Position numbers and translations under genes: made by a program
Notes under the pieces: generated by a model
What the model saw: the letters and a program-made list of their open reading frames with translations, nothing else
The model's database searches: none
What the model was told of the DNA's origin: nothing
Assembly (NCBI RefSeq): GCF_036884655.1
Contig: NC_088357.1
Coordinates: forward strand, 43,983,501-44,047,500
Length of the DNA stretch: 64,000 bases
Reading direction: 5' to 3'
DNA from: Musa acuminata AAA Group
Lineage: Eukaryota > Streptophyta > Magnoliopsida > Zingiberales > Musaceae
In this document: one piece after another, positions 50,172 through 62,423 of the stretch
Position numbering within the stretch: position 1 is the stretch's first letter
Layout: each line of letters begins with the position of its first letter

Positions 50172-50978
50172 TTAAAATGGAGCTGTTAGGGTTCTTTGGA
50201 GGGTGTGCTTTGCAGGCACGAAGAGGTGATCCTGCGCGGCTTTCTTTAGCTGCGCAAAGAACGACGACTTAAGCCTTTTGATCTCATCAAAGGGGGGAAG
50301 AAGGGACTGTTAAAGTGCTACTGAACTCGGAATTACCTCCTCAAACTGTCGCTTCAGCGTCCTGTTCTCGTTCACTAAGTGATCCACCTCCTGCTCCAAT
50401 TCAGTTGTGTAAGCCTTTCCCATGAAGCACAGTGAAGAGAGTGAGAACTCATAATCACTGGAGGGAAAAAGTTAGAGAGAGAGAGAGAGAGGAGCCGATG
50501 CCTGTTTCCTGGCTCTCGACCGAGCTGCCGACTCACGGTTCTTGATCATCCGCTTCTTCCTTCGGTCGACGTCGCTCCGATCGCCGGATTCTTGGTTCAA
50601 CTCATGCTCCATCTGGTGCTTCTTGCTGCAGCAAGCTACGACGCCGTCACCGACGCCATCCGAGAAGACACTGGAGGCGGAGGAGGAGGAGAGACCATTG
50701 CTGCCACCGCCGAGGTTGGAGTTGAGACCAAGAGCGGTAGAAGGAGGAGGACTGCGGTCACTGGTCGCCTTGAAGTGCTCGGTAAGGAAGTCTTGGAGAA
50801 TGATGCTTTTAAAGGAGGTGGTGGTCGACGAGCTGACACCGCACAGGCGCTCGAGGTGGTTTGGTGGAAGGGAAGGAATGGAAGGCATGTCTTGCTGCAG
50901 AGAACTCAAGCTTATGTCCTTCCACACCTCCTCCATGATCCTGGTGTTCTTGGAGAGCATGGAGGAGTAGGGAGTCAT
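50172..50978 (-). CDS. FD-like: bZIP transcription factor, FD-like (group A)
   Basis: FD proteins bind DNA as bZIP dimers and recruit florigen (FT) through 14-3-3 proteins to switch on floral identity genes. Exons 50978-50502, 50414-50337 and 50249-50172 give 210 aa. The basic region KNRESAARSRARKQ is at 146-159, with the invariant Asn147 and Arg155. The leucine zipper (AYTTELEQEVDHLVNENRTL, from 160) is coded by exon 2. The C terminus is RTLTAPF (204-210), the phosphorylatable TAP/SAP motif that binds 14-3-3. The N-terminal half is Ser-rich with a SLSSLQQD motif. Joining exons 1 and 2 needs a GC-AG intron (50501-50415, 87 bp), since no GT lies at the RKQ/AYT junction; intron 2 is GT-AG. FD identity rests on size and the C-terminal motif; another small group-A bZIP is possible. 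Confidence 0.87.
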
Positions 50979-53526
50979 GGAGGAGGAGAGGAAGAGGAGA
51001 TGATGACCTCCCCTAGCCAGAATATGGGATCTGAATGACTGAGTCGTTTTGTGCTTTAAGGGGAACTGTGGAGGAGGGAATGGAATTCTTTTTAGTGCTT
51101 AAAAGTCATGTATACTAACTATGCCAAATCGGAATCCATATCTAATATTTAGATTTTGTGTCACATAGATCGGTTCTTTGACTTCCCCAGATAGATTCAA
51201 CTTTGTGGGTAGGCCAACTTATCTTCCTATTGGCCAAGACAGCTGGCGGAGCTATGGAGCCTGGTGGAGACGGAAAGCATGGCAGCCATGGTTCTGCTCT
51301 CAGTCTCAAAATTGATGATTTGTGTGTCAGCCTTCACTTCGGTTGCCTGTTTCATCACTGCACATACTTTCATTTTGTATCTTAATCAACTGTATCCATG
51401 AGCGCAGCTATCGAATATCAACCCGGTTAAGATTTTGGTTACTGGATTATTGGTTGTCAGCTGGAGTGAGATCCATCATGTAGTAGCTCACCGGGTGGTG
51501 CGTGCTGCTGTCCTTCACCTTTCTTTCAGTAGCGTCTTCGACAAAGCATTTGCCCGCAGAGACACTCCGACACCCAACCGAAAGATGGTGTCAGCTGCTG
51601 CTGCTACTGCTACGAAGGACGTATAAAGATAGAGATAGAGAGATAGATGGAGAGAGAGAAAGGAAGGAAGAAAGAAATGACAGTCGTACGCTATTATCCG
51701 CTGTGGATGCACATTCTCCCGTCCCAAAAGCTCGCATGACGGTGTGGAAAGAGATGGACGCCAAATTGCGGGGGCCACAAAAGGCAAAGGCCAAAAGCAC
51801 GATTCATGTCACGCTCGCCCTTAATCTCACACCACACGACGACGCTCCACGTCTTGTAGTCGTGAACTCCATCGCTACCTTAGTCGGGACGTCGGCGAGG
51901 ACTCTTCCGAACAACAAATCATGTTTGTCGGGTCACAAACCCGAAATGAATCCGAATCCATTTTTAAAATTACATTAAAATAGAAAAAATTACCTGCCCA
52001 CTTTAGTCATAATCCTTTCTTCTTTTAACCTATATCTAAGAAAAATGGATAGCAATCGTTATGAAAAAGGGGAAGCAACGATAGTAGTTTTGGATATAAA
52101 AACAATAGAAAAAAAAAGAAAAATATAAGAACAACATAGAAATTGTTCTCAATCATTCAAACAAACAGTATTCTCATCTTAAGTTAAATCATAAGTAAAT
52201 TCTTGCTATGATCACTTTCAGAAATTTTAGATATTGTGCACAATGACATAATTTTTTTATTTCAGTTATTCTCTTGTAATTGTCGTTTGAGTTTTGAACG
52301 AGAATTCATTAATTATGATATAAAAAACAGAAAAAATATGCAATGCATTCAAGTAATTCGATTAGGAGGAACATAGTGCATTAATATTAATATTCAAGTT
52401 CCAATATTCACATGGCTCGATTGAATCATGGTCCTGAAAATATCAAGTTCCCATATGAATTGGAGTTCCCAATTCTTGGGCAAATCTTAATCTTCCACAT
52501 GGTTGAACATTTGCTTTCTCCACCCAATCTTGTGTACCAGTACAACAATTTGCACTTAAAAAAAAAGGAGGAGAAAACCAAAACATATATAATTATTGAT
52601 CGTACCTTTTACTGTATTAATTAGAGAAATAATAGTGTTAACGTAGATTTTGATTATCGAGATATCAAATCACGAAGCTAACTTTGGTTCTTATCTAAGC
52701 ACGTCACCAATGTGGTGTTGGAGATGAGTAGTTCAACATATATCATTTGTATGTGTTTGATAAAGGCATATTTTCATCGTAAATACTAATTATATGATGT
52801 CAATTATACGTATATAAAAGCTATATATTTAATTATATTTAAAATATTTATTTATAATTATATTATCTTTTGGCTCGTCTCGTACTACTTATTATAATCA
52901 TTTCATCTTTTCTAATTATCACATCTTCCGAACATATTCTTTCTTCTTTTATTTATAAAAATAAAAAAAATTAAAAGTCTCTAAAAAAATTAAGGGTACT
53001 TTACCTCTTAATTTTCCTTCAATTCTTAAATCAGTTCAACCTATTAATACAAATCGATTTAAATTAATATTATAATTAAAAAAGCTATTACTAGTGTCAA
53101 TACCAATATCATTGCTATTGCCAATATCAATACTATAATCATTTTCATTACCATTAGCATTATCATTATTAATATCAGTAGCTACCGATTGATTGCTGAT
53201 CATCTTTACCACCCAATCTCATCGATAAGTATCACTTAATCTGTTCAGCAAAACATGGAGTCGTTTACACGAGACAATATACTGTCTTCAAACACAGACA
53301 AAGAACACTCATGTCGATTACTATGCACTTGTGCACATCCATCTCATGTATCATAAATGAAGGATACAGGCATGCTTAAAAACCTTCATGCCCATGTACG
53401 TAGTTGAGATGATATAAGATTCATCTCATCCCCTGGGAGAATGGCGGGCAAACCCTAGCAGCCACATTCAGCAAGCCTCGGCCAACCCTAACTCTCCATC
53501 AATCGCATGCATCACGAGAGCTGATT
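50979..53526. other. Intergenic region between bZIP and expansin
   Basis: No gene is recognised. The bZIP promoter (minus strand) starts here. AT-rich DNA follows from about 51960. At about 53090-53190 ACCAATATCATT-like words repeat loosely. Confidence 0.5.
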
Positions 53527-54450
53527 CTACTTGAACTGCAGGCGGCTGGAGAAGGTCTGGCCAAAACCCCAGTTGGAAGGGACAATGTCAGGGAAGACCA
53601 ACGTCTGGCCGTCGCTGGTTGTCACCTTGAAGGAGATGGACTGTCCATTGAGGTAGGCGGTGGACTGCCAGTTGGCTCCCCAGTTCCTCGACATCGGCTG
53701 CCACCCCGTATTGGATCCTTTGATGGACATGGACTGGATCGATCCGGCTGCTGCGACGTTGGTGACGAGCACCAGCTCGAAGTAGTCCCGCCCGTTGATG
53801 GTGAACCGCACCCCTCCATGCTTCTTGCATGGAACCCTGCGTGGCAAGGAGACATGGTTGGTCCAGGTCGAGCATGCTCATGGATTCGTGAGAGAAGTAA
53901 GAGGGGAGAACCACCTCTGGAACAACACCGGGACGATCCCGCCGCGGTAGATGCCGATCTTCTCCCACGCCGGCTGGGCCATGTCGAAGTGCTGGCGAGG
54001 GGTGTTGCACCACCCGCCGTTGTCGTTGGGGAGCGCGTTGTTGGGGGGGCAGAAGTTGGTGGCGGTGACGGTCACCGACACGCCCCTGACGCACCACCGC
54101 GGATCCGTCTTGAAGTCGCAGACGATCTTGTAGCATTGCCCGCACGCCGCGCCGTCGTTGAACAGCGCCGTGCTCAGAGCGGCGGTCCTGGTGCCGTACC
54201 CCGCCGAGTACAGGTCGCCGTAGCCACAAGCTCCACCTGCACACCAAACAATCCACTGAGACCTCGAAATCACATGGCCGCAGCAAGATCCGTCCTCCTA
54301 ATTACCCATTGTTCCCGACGCATCACTGCCACCGTAAAACGTGGCGGAGCCCTTGGTCCACCCTGATCGTGCAAGGCCTTCGATCGTGGTGAACGAGCAG
54401 CAGCTCAGGATTAGCAGAGCGAAGAGGCCAAAGTTGACGCCCATCTCCAT
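53527..54450 (-). CDS. EXPA: Alpha-expansin
   Basis: Expansins are secreted wall proteins that loosen cellulose-xyloglucan contacts during acid growth. Exons 54450-54306, 54236-53915 and 53836-53527 join in frame with GT-AG introns to 258 aa, the normal EXPA length. A signal peptide (about 1-25) is followed by the double-psi barrel domain with [20 protein letters not shown] (36-55), paired cysteines and the HFD motif (131-133). The C-terminal grass-pollen-allergen-like carbohydrate-binding domain begins near [11 protein letters not shown] and includes NWGANWQS and a final SSRLQFK. The start is the first Met of MEMGVNF; the third codon is also Met. It is an isolated gene; a TATA-like box lies about 62 bases upstream. 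Confidence 0.95.
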
Positions 54451-54511
54451 CCACCTCGAAGTGAACACTTCCTGTTATGTGGATGGATGCTAACATCATT
54501 TAGAGGCTGTC

Positions 54512-54517
54512 TATATA
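54512..54517 (-). promoter_or_regulatory. Probable TATA box of the expansin gene
   Basis: The minus strand reads CCTATATAG about 62 bases before the start codon. This is a suitable core promoter element if the leader is short. Confidence 0.45.
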
Positions 54518-57500
54518 GGAGGAGAAGGCAAATGGCATGTGACTGCTGCAGCCACATCCATGACTTGCGGGCGTCCATTAGTCGTCTTCCTGCTATCGAC
54601 TACAGATCGCATCAGTCCCATGCTATCTTTCTCAATGGGCTGTCATTTGTTTATGTGGGCAATCAATTAGGTTTCATGTGATCTCTTTGGCTGCTAAGAT
54701 TCATCAGAAAGGTGGAGTTGTTAAGTGAGAGGCATCACATGGTCACATGCTCCAAACTGAGAGCAAGCACATGGTTTATGACCTCTGTGTTGGTTGGCAT
54801 GGATTCTCTCCAAATATATATTCGCTTCGGATTAGGTTTTTGATCTGCCTGCACAGAGCAGAGGTAGGTGAAGAGAAACAAAGAAGAAGCGAGCTTAGCA
54901 CCTGAAGAAGGAAAGGGAAAAGGATAAACTGTTAGACAGTAGAAAGATTAATGGCTGATCTGAACATGTCTAGCTATGATACTGCATGATAATGGCACAG
55001 TGGAGATCAGTATAGTTAACTCCTATGTTTGCCAATGGACTGTCTTATTGTAGTGTCTATTTCTTGGAGAACTACTTGTCGGTGCCGAGATCTGAGATAT
55101 ATGAGCTGGAGAGAAGGTGAAAGATTCACTGGACACTGAACTTGAGAGATGTCAGGAATAAGAGGGAGGATCAGAAACTTTTCTCGCTCCCTTTGGCCTT
55201 TACTCCCCGACACGAGCTTCATAAATTTCAGATCGCTTTTCACAAGAGGAGAAGCTCGTGGACAAGAGAAGCTTTTCACATGAATGATTGAACATGCCAA
55301 TTAAAGAGAGAGAGAGAGAGAGAGGTTGGATTGTGTTTTGGTTACACACTGATTGGTGTTTGCGGAGACACTTCCTGTGAACCAAAGTCATTTTTTGGGG
55401 GGTCGTACCAACTTGATCTTGTCGGTGATTGACTTGTATACCTTCGTAGATTCGGAGATGCATGTCGTCGTACGTATGGAAGGACTGTGATGGTAAAGGA
55501 TGTGAATCGGTAATACAACGTACGGCTTTGAGACGTAGGACGAGTAATAGTTGTTTGAATGAGAGAGGAATAGAGATAAGAAAATAACAATGATAAATTA
55601 ATACAAAATAAGAAAATTCAAATTGTTGCACCTCCATACATCTCAATAGAATTAATTATACTACAAGACATAATTAATGGTCTCACACCACTCGTACATA
55701 ATGTGAGAACAAAATTAATATATTAAATATTTGTTTATATTTTTTTTAGACTTCTCATGTAATTCGATTTATTGAATTATTTTTTTATGATTTTTTTAGC
55801 ATTCGAGACTAAGAATAAGATGAAAAATAAGGAAATAAAAAATCATGATAATATCAAATCAAATAATAATTTTGACTTGATTTTAAAAATAAAATTTCTC
55901 TATATTCTTAATCGATAGAATTTCATTCTCGTAAGGATGAACACTTAAAATCTTCTATTAAGATCTCTCATCTTTAATGATCAAATATGATTTCTTTTAT
56001 TTTCTTCTTTTTGTCGAGTAGATATTGACATGAGACAACTTATTACCCATGTAAAAAATTCCTAAAGCAATCAAATATATTTAAATAAAAATATATTAAT
56101 TTAGTTTCGTGTCACTTTGGTAAGCTATTTGATCTTTATTCACCTCATAAGTATGTTATGATACAAGCACTTAAAAAATAAATAATTATATAATTTAGTG
56201 AGTCAGAAAAAGTAAGGTAACTCTTCGTGGAACGATTAAATTATTTTTTGATAATCTAAATGACTTATAATAGGAAAAGATGATTATCAAAATTTCTTAA
56301 TTGTAAATTGATTATCGTTAGACTAATAATACAATATTTACTACGTATAGCCCACTATGGGTAACACATTTGGTGCAAAACCATTAGCAACCATAAGCCA
56401 TAGTATTCCACTTATTTGAAGTCGCCTTTAATAACCTTTCTTCATTGTGTTAAGCAATTAATTTCAACATGGACTTAGTCTTGGCTTGATTATACCAATG
56501 TGTAATAGTAGCATGTAGATCAATCACATAGATGGAATTGGAAATTTTATACACATCGGTCGAAACTATGAGATTAATTGACCTGTAGAAGTTGATATAA
56601 CTAAACTATACTCATCTTGTATGTGTTCTAGGGAAGTGCTCCAAGTTTGTGTAGTTGACTAGTTCTGAATGGGAAGTCAACGTGCAATCCTATGTGATCA
56701 CCATAGCTTTTGCATCTGCAGGTGCTTTCCAAGCAAGGCAGACTATTTCTCAGATGAGAGAGAGAGAGAGATAGAGAGAGATGGCACTGAGTTTGACCCA
56801 ATTGTGATGAGCTTTCTTTCCAAAGAGGAGAACATGTCCAGTACTGTTCCGTGTCAAAAGTCAGAAGGAACCAAGAAAACTAATGTCTATAAAGGAACTC
56901 AAACAGGAGGAGTTCGAGCGGTTTGTGCTCATACCGGTAAGTACTGGTCGTCGATGTCGGCGCCTACTTGAGCTATTAAATGTTAGATCTCAGTCAACCA
57001 CGAAGAACACCTACGCCAGACAGCAGCTTCATTCCGCCAACTCCGGGGGGAATGAACTCAGAAGATACACCAACTCCGGGCCTATCTGAACCGATGCTGA
57101 CACAACACCAATCTCCTTCCCCACCCACTGCAGTCAGTAGCTGTAATGCGCAGATTTAGTATCCTATCGAAAGCGAGAGAAGATATGAATACGTTTTTTA
57201 AAGTCTAGTTAGGTCTAACACTATTAATTTGGACTTTAGATCCAACTCAACATAGTTAATGAGTTAATTATTCTATCAGATCGAATCATATTATTCGATC
57301 CATGAATGAGACTTGAGAGCAAGTCATAATACGAAGTTATCGTTAGGTTACACTTCACGTGTACTATGCTATACTTTAATTTTATATTATGTTACATTAA
57401 ATTCTTAATTGGAGAAGATTATAATACTCCGATATAGTCACATATCGAAAGTGAGGGATGATTGGAATGAAACTCGGACTTAGCAAAATTAGTGAATCGA

Positions 57501-59654
57501 TTATCCGATAAAATCGAAGCGTGAACAACGAGAGAAGATTCATGTGATGGGAGGTGTTTGTATGCAGGTCTAATTCTGCGATGGAAGGTGAAGTGAGTCA
57601 GTGAAATATTATCTCACTGCTCAAAATAAGGGAAGATGATTCAGATGGAGAAGAACATATTGTTGTGTGGATTCAAAATGCAGCAGTGAACAGCCAACAA
57701 AGTTCAAAATGCTGCCACAAACGGTGTAAAGCAAAGATGAAGAGAAGTGCTTACGTTAGTGTATTTTTTTGAGATAAAAGCCTACATTTGTAAGCTCAAA
57801 GTATGGTGTCAAGCCTTCTTCATGTCATTCTGCGGGAGAACACTTCTCTCTGAAGAGATTTCTTATACGAGTAAAGATCTCTTTGTCATTCGTCTTCTCT
57901 TTACATCGTAACCATAATGAGAGTTCGAATCCTCAATCCATGGAAACGGATAAGAAAACATACCATCGAACTAACCATTTGAATGTAAGAAAATCAAATT
58001 ATTAATTTGAGCTTAAATATTTCTCATCAAATTAATTAATTGATTATCTCATTTGGCTAAGTTAGATCATACAAATGGGAGTTAGATCATAGATAAACTA
58101 GTCTACTAATATTTTGGAGCAATGATTTAAACTCGTCAAATTAATTAGTTAATTGTATCATAATAATATCCGACATCAGATATGTAATCTATCAACAATA
58201 TACTTATTATCTTTCAAAATCACAAGTTATTCTCTTGTATATTTTTAGAATCATGATAGTCTCATTTATACAAGTCAATTGCTACTTTATGTTCTAGAAT
58301 AGCTTTACAACACCAAAAAGGTTGCCTTCTTATCTGAAACATTTATGGAACACTAAATGACCAACTCAATTCAAGCTTTTCATGATCTTTTAGAATCTGA
58401 ATTAAGGCATAGAAAATAATGATGGTTGAATTGGCCTCCAATCGGCTTTCTTATCCTTATCCAGATAGGAGATATCTCTCTCCTGTGTCTTATTATATAG
58501 AGCAAGTGGAGAAATGTGGTTTGCTTCTTTCCTAATTCTCTCTTAATTTTTGTCTATTATATTCACATTTTCAACATGAGCATTAAGAAGTGAATTCACG
58601 CTCATTCTACAACATTGATCGATCTCTTAAATAATGTATCGATTACCTTAGTTGATTTGGTCGTATAATGATCATGATCCAAAAGTCTATCACAATATAC
58701 AATGTAGTAATTTAGAAAGAATAAGAACACATCACATGAAGATACATTAAGGGAATATACAATATATAATGGAGTAATTTTATTCATATCATTCTTTTCA
58801 TAACCCCTTTCTATTTCGAAATATTTTGTTTTCTCTTATTATCGGATAAATGTGTTGTTGACATATTTTTTTGTTAGCTAAATTTAGATTCCAATCTTTT
58901 GATTATCAAATATATATGGCTTTTATATTTGTCTCGACTATCATAATAGTTGATAATATTTTAGAACCATAAGCAATGCCTTGAAATATGTTCAATTTAG
59001 GTTTGGATATTGCACAGATAATAAAATTTAATTTAATTTTTTTTTATCTTTAATTTTAGTGTGACTTTTTTCTTATGTTTTAAATTTTATTCAGAGGAAA
59101 TAGATCGTATTAATAACGAGTATACATGACATGATAGTCCGAGCATTCGATATTAAAAAGAATAATGGATATAAAAAAAAGTAACTTAAAATTTCAATAT
59201 TTTAGAAGATAAATTATGACAAAAAAACACGAAAAAGGAGTGAATTAAACTCGACTTTCTTACCCTTATCCAAATATGAGTTGGAGATTCTATCCAAAGT
59301 CTTATTTTATATAGCAAGAAAAGGAGAATATGATAATACTAAGAAATAGCGTTATTTTTATATTTTAAAGGATAATTCTCACATCACAAATATACATAAC
59401 AGTGCTTTCATAGTTTCATATATCAATTCCTTAACAAAGCTAAGTGCCTCATTGAGATTATTGGCTCACCAAAAATTAAAAATAATATAAAATATAAGTT
59501 TATTTTGCAAACACTCTACAAATATTATTAATAAAGCCCAATATAATAATATATATAGCTTTTAAATTTGTGTCGACCATCAAATAGTTTTGGAAATATA
59601 AGGGCTTCATTTACATTGTTAAAAAAGCAATGCCTTGCAATAAGCAAATTGAAC

Positions 59655-59699
<45 letters not shown>

Positions 59700-60030
59700 A
59701 AGATTTACAAAAAATACAATGTGAAGGTAAAAATTATAGAGGTTTTTATTACAAAGATAAATGACAGAAATAAAATGCTCCCAATAATTAAAGTCATTAT
59801 CAACTAAGCTAGCTATTTTCTTACCAAAATAAAATGATATTGATTTATTTTTTATTTCATTCGATATTTTTAGTGATAACAAAGAATATAAATTAAGCTG
59901 GTTTTGACCCCTAATATCATCCTTAATCCATTCAAGGAATTATATTTTTCTGGAACCATCTCATATAAATAAATTATTAATACACAACAACAATAAAATC
60001 TTAAAGTCTCAATCATTTGGAGTTGACTAA
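54518..60030. other. Long intergenic region
   Basis: No gene or clear transposon protein is seen in 5.5 kb. GA microsatellites occur at 55305-55324 and 56756-56782. The rest is AT-rich; stretches near 57150-57560 and 57990-58200 share phrases about ATTAATTAGTTAATTG and TATCTTATCA-like words but could not be assigned. Confidence 0.45.
59660..59695. repeat. (TA)n microsatellite
   Basis: A pure TA run of about 36 bases. Confidence 0.95.
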
Positions 60031-60042
60031 ATTATTAATATA

Positions 60043-60092
60043 CACGTGTCAATGCACGTGTGATCCAACGTGAAGTTCGCATTACACACGTG
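60043..60092. promoter_or_regulatory. Cluster of three CACGTG G-boxes
   Basis: CACGTG occurs at 60043-60048, 60055-60060 and 60087-60092, with another ACGTG nearby at 60068. Three palindromes in 50 bases upstream of the PP2C leader suggest a bZIP/bHLH-bound element. One context, ACACGTGG, fits an ABA-response element. Confidence 0.5.
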
Positions 60093-60249
60093 GGCTGCTC
60101 CTACTGGGTCGGTGGTCCAATCTGACTTCATTATCTCAGAAAAATAATTAGCTATCCCACCACTAATCACATGAATTATGTGATTAATACAAATAAAACA
60201 ATACTAATTAATCAACTTGATATTATTCCATTACTTAATCTAACACCAC

Positions 60250-61172
60250 TTAACCTTCTCACTACATATGGTTTGCACAAACATGCCAAAAAAGGAGCCA
60301 TCCGGTAAAACGTGCAAGAAAGGAAAGGACGTTTCTGTTTCCCATTTTGCCCAGTGTTCCCGAAATGTGCATGTTTCCTTCCCGAAATGCCCCCTCCTTT
60401 TGGTCTTTTTATGTCGTGGTCTTGTTCGTCTGCCGAAGCTTGAAAGCCAGAGGAGAACCATCGCCCCAATCCGCCGGTAGAAACCAGGAGCAATCAGCTT
60501 CAGGGTTCTTCGATCCTTGAAGCAGGCAACGCGTCCCCCTGATCTGAAGCGATCCCGATCCGAAAGGTTGGCTTTTTACGGCTATTCATCCCTGAGGCGT
60601 CGGATTTGGGGAGGGTTTTGTTTTGGGCAAATTTGGTCGAGTTCCGGTTGGTATTGACGGGGAGACTAGCTCTTGACGACCAGTGAGCAGATCGTGTTGC
60701 GCTTGCGAGGGAAGTGGGGTCTCTGCTTTCGCGAGCTGATGCCATCTGGTGCCTAGAAAGAGATGGTCCTGGGTTTTGCCATCGGGCGTTGGATTTGCAT
60801 AGAAGGTATTCTTGTTTTGGATTCTTATAATCTATTATGTGGTTTGACTTCTTAGCGATCATCTAATTTGAGATAAGAAAAATGGAGTGGACAAAAAGGT
60901 GATCTTGAAACCTGCGTCTTGTTCGTTGTGAATTTTCTTGTCTCAATTGAGAAGAAGTTAATCGTTTGATCATCTTTCGAGAATCAGTGTCTTTGGCTGC
61001 TTTACCTACTCCTTTATCCTTTTCATTGTCTTGCAACTAATGCGCTTTATATTCCTTATTTTCAATCCTCCAGAGTAGGCGAAGGAAAAGGTTGGGGTTT
61101 TTCATTTTGGGATAGCAGATTGAATTACGACACATGTTGACAACTCAAACGTGGGCTTAGATGAGATGAGGG
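60250..61172 (+). other. Probable 5' leader region of the PP2C gene
   Basis: The segment is less AT-rich than its surroundings and has no long in-frame ORF. A donor-like AGAAG/GTATTC at 60805/60806 and an acceptor-like CCTCCAG at 61073 suggest a 5' untranslated intron. This is inference from splice-like motifs only. Confidence 0.35.
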
Positions 61173-61249
61173 ATGTTAGCAAAATTGATGAACCTATTGA
61201 AGGCCTGCTGGCAGCCATCATCAAACAAATATGCCCATGCAGGCTCTGA
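61134..61249 (+). promoter_or_regulatory. Upstream ORFs before the PP2C start
   Basis: Three short ORFs precede or overlap the main ATG at 61173: 61134-61160 (8 codons plus stop), 61161-61169 (2 codons plus stop) and 61166-61249 (27 codons plus stop, out of frame and overlapping the main start). Such ORFs usually lower translation of the main frame. Whether they are in the mRNA depends on the leader structure. Confidence 0.5.
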
Positions 61250-62260
61250 CGTGATCGGTCGGAAGGATGGGCTTCTCTGGTACAAGGACAGTGGACAGCA
61301 TGTGTACGGTGAGTTCTCCATGGCCATGGTACAAGCCAATAACTTGCTTGAGGATCAGAGCCAACTTGAGACAGGACCTCTGAGCTCAGTTGAATTTGGG
61401 CCGTATGGTACTTTTGTGGGGGTTTATGATGGGCATGGTGGTCCAGAAACTTCATGTTATGTCAATGATCATCTCTTCCCGCATCTGAAGAGTATGTTCC
61501 AAACTTACCTGACTCAGTTTAATTTTTAAACACCACTTGTTATTTAATTGATTAGCACTTCAGTATTTGTTAGATAGAAAAACATGTAATTTGTTTGGAA
61601 GATTATTTATACTGCCATCATAATATGGAAACTTTTAATCCAAAGTTTCCATTGAAAACCTTGTATGATGCTTTTTTTTTTCTAGCAATTGAATGGATCA
61701 TTAGCTCCTCAATTCACAAACAACCTCAACTATTTTGTAGCTCTACAAATGTTGTATTTTCTTTGTTAAGCAACTCGGTTCAGAGTAGGTTGATCTTCTG
61801 TCTAGGATGGATACAATGATGCTGATCTTCTGTCTAAAATTGGAGGATTGTAATTACTAGGACCTATTTGATAGAAGTGCTTGGTTTGTCAGGATTTGCA
61901 ACAGAGCAGCAGTCCATGTCAGCTGATGTAATACGGAAGGCATACCAAGCGACAGAGGATGGTTTCATCTCCCTGGTGACCGAACAATGGCCTGTAAAAC
62001 CTCAGATTGCAGCTGTTGGCTCATGCTGTCTGGTTGGGGTAATCTGTGGTGGTATGCTATATATAGCTAATCTCGGAGACTCCCGTGCTGTTTTAGGCAG
62101 AGTTGTCAAAGCAACTGGGGAAGTTTTGGCTGTGCAATTGTCAGCAGAGCACAATGTAGGAATCGAGCCTGTGCGACAAGAGTTGCAGTCAATGCATCCG
62201 GATGATAGACAAATTGTTGTTTTGAAGCACAATGTTTGGCGTGTGAAGGGCGTAATCCAG
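61173..62260 (+). CDS. PP2C.D-like: Protein phosphatase 2C, clade D (5' part)
   Basis: This is a Mg/Mn-dependent Ser/Thr phosphatase. Clade-D members act at the plasma membrane or nucleus and are inhibited by SAUR proteins in growth control, as known from Arabidopsis. Exon 1 (61173-61491) and exon 2 (61893-62260) join across a GT-AG intron and end in phase 0 at a GT donor (62261). The rest lies beyond the window. The visible 229 codons include [18 protein letters not shown] (35-52), the metal-binding VYDGHGG (84-90), [27 protein letters not shown] and HPDDRQIVV...WRVKGVIQ. All are in family order. The next expected segment (VSRSIGD-like) is not found before 64000, so intron 2 is at least 1.7 kb. 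The start [13 protein letters not shown] fits the clade's N terminus. Confidence 0.92.
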
Positions 62261-62376
62261 GTGCACATAATATATATGTTGTCATCTTTTGGATTTAATT
62301 TTCATGCATACATCAACAATTTTCATAAATGTTACTCATTACCTACGTCTGATGCTGCACTATACTTCTCACAGGC

Positions 62377-62423
<47 letters not shown>

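Noticed and set aside
53588..54366. Long ORFs on both strands over the expansin gene
   Set aside because: Shadow frames of GC-rich expansin exons; only the spliced minus-strand model has expansin motifs.
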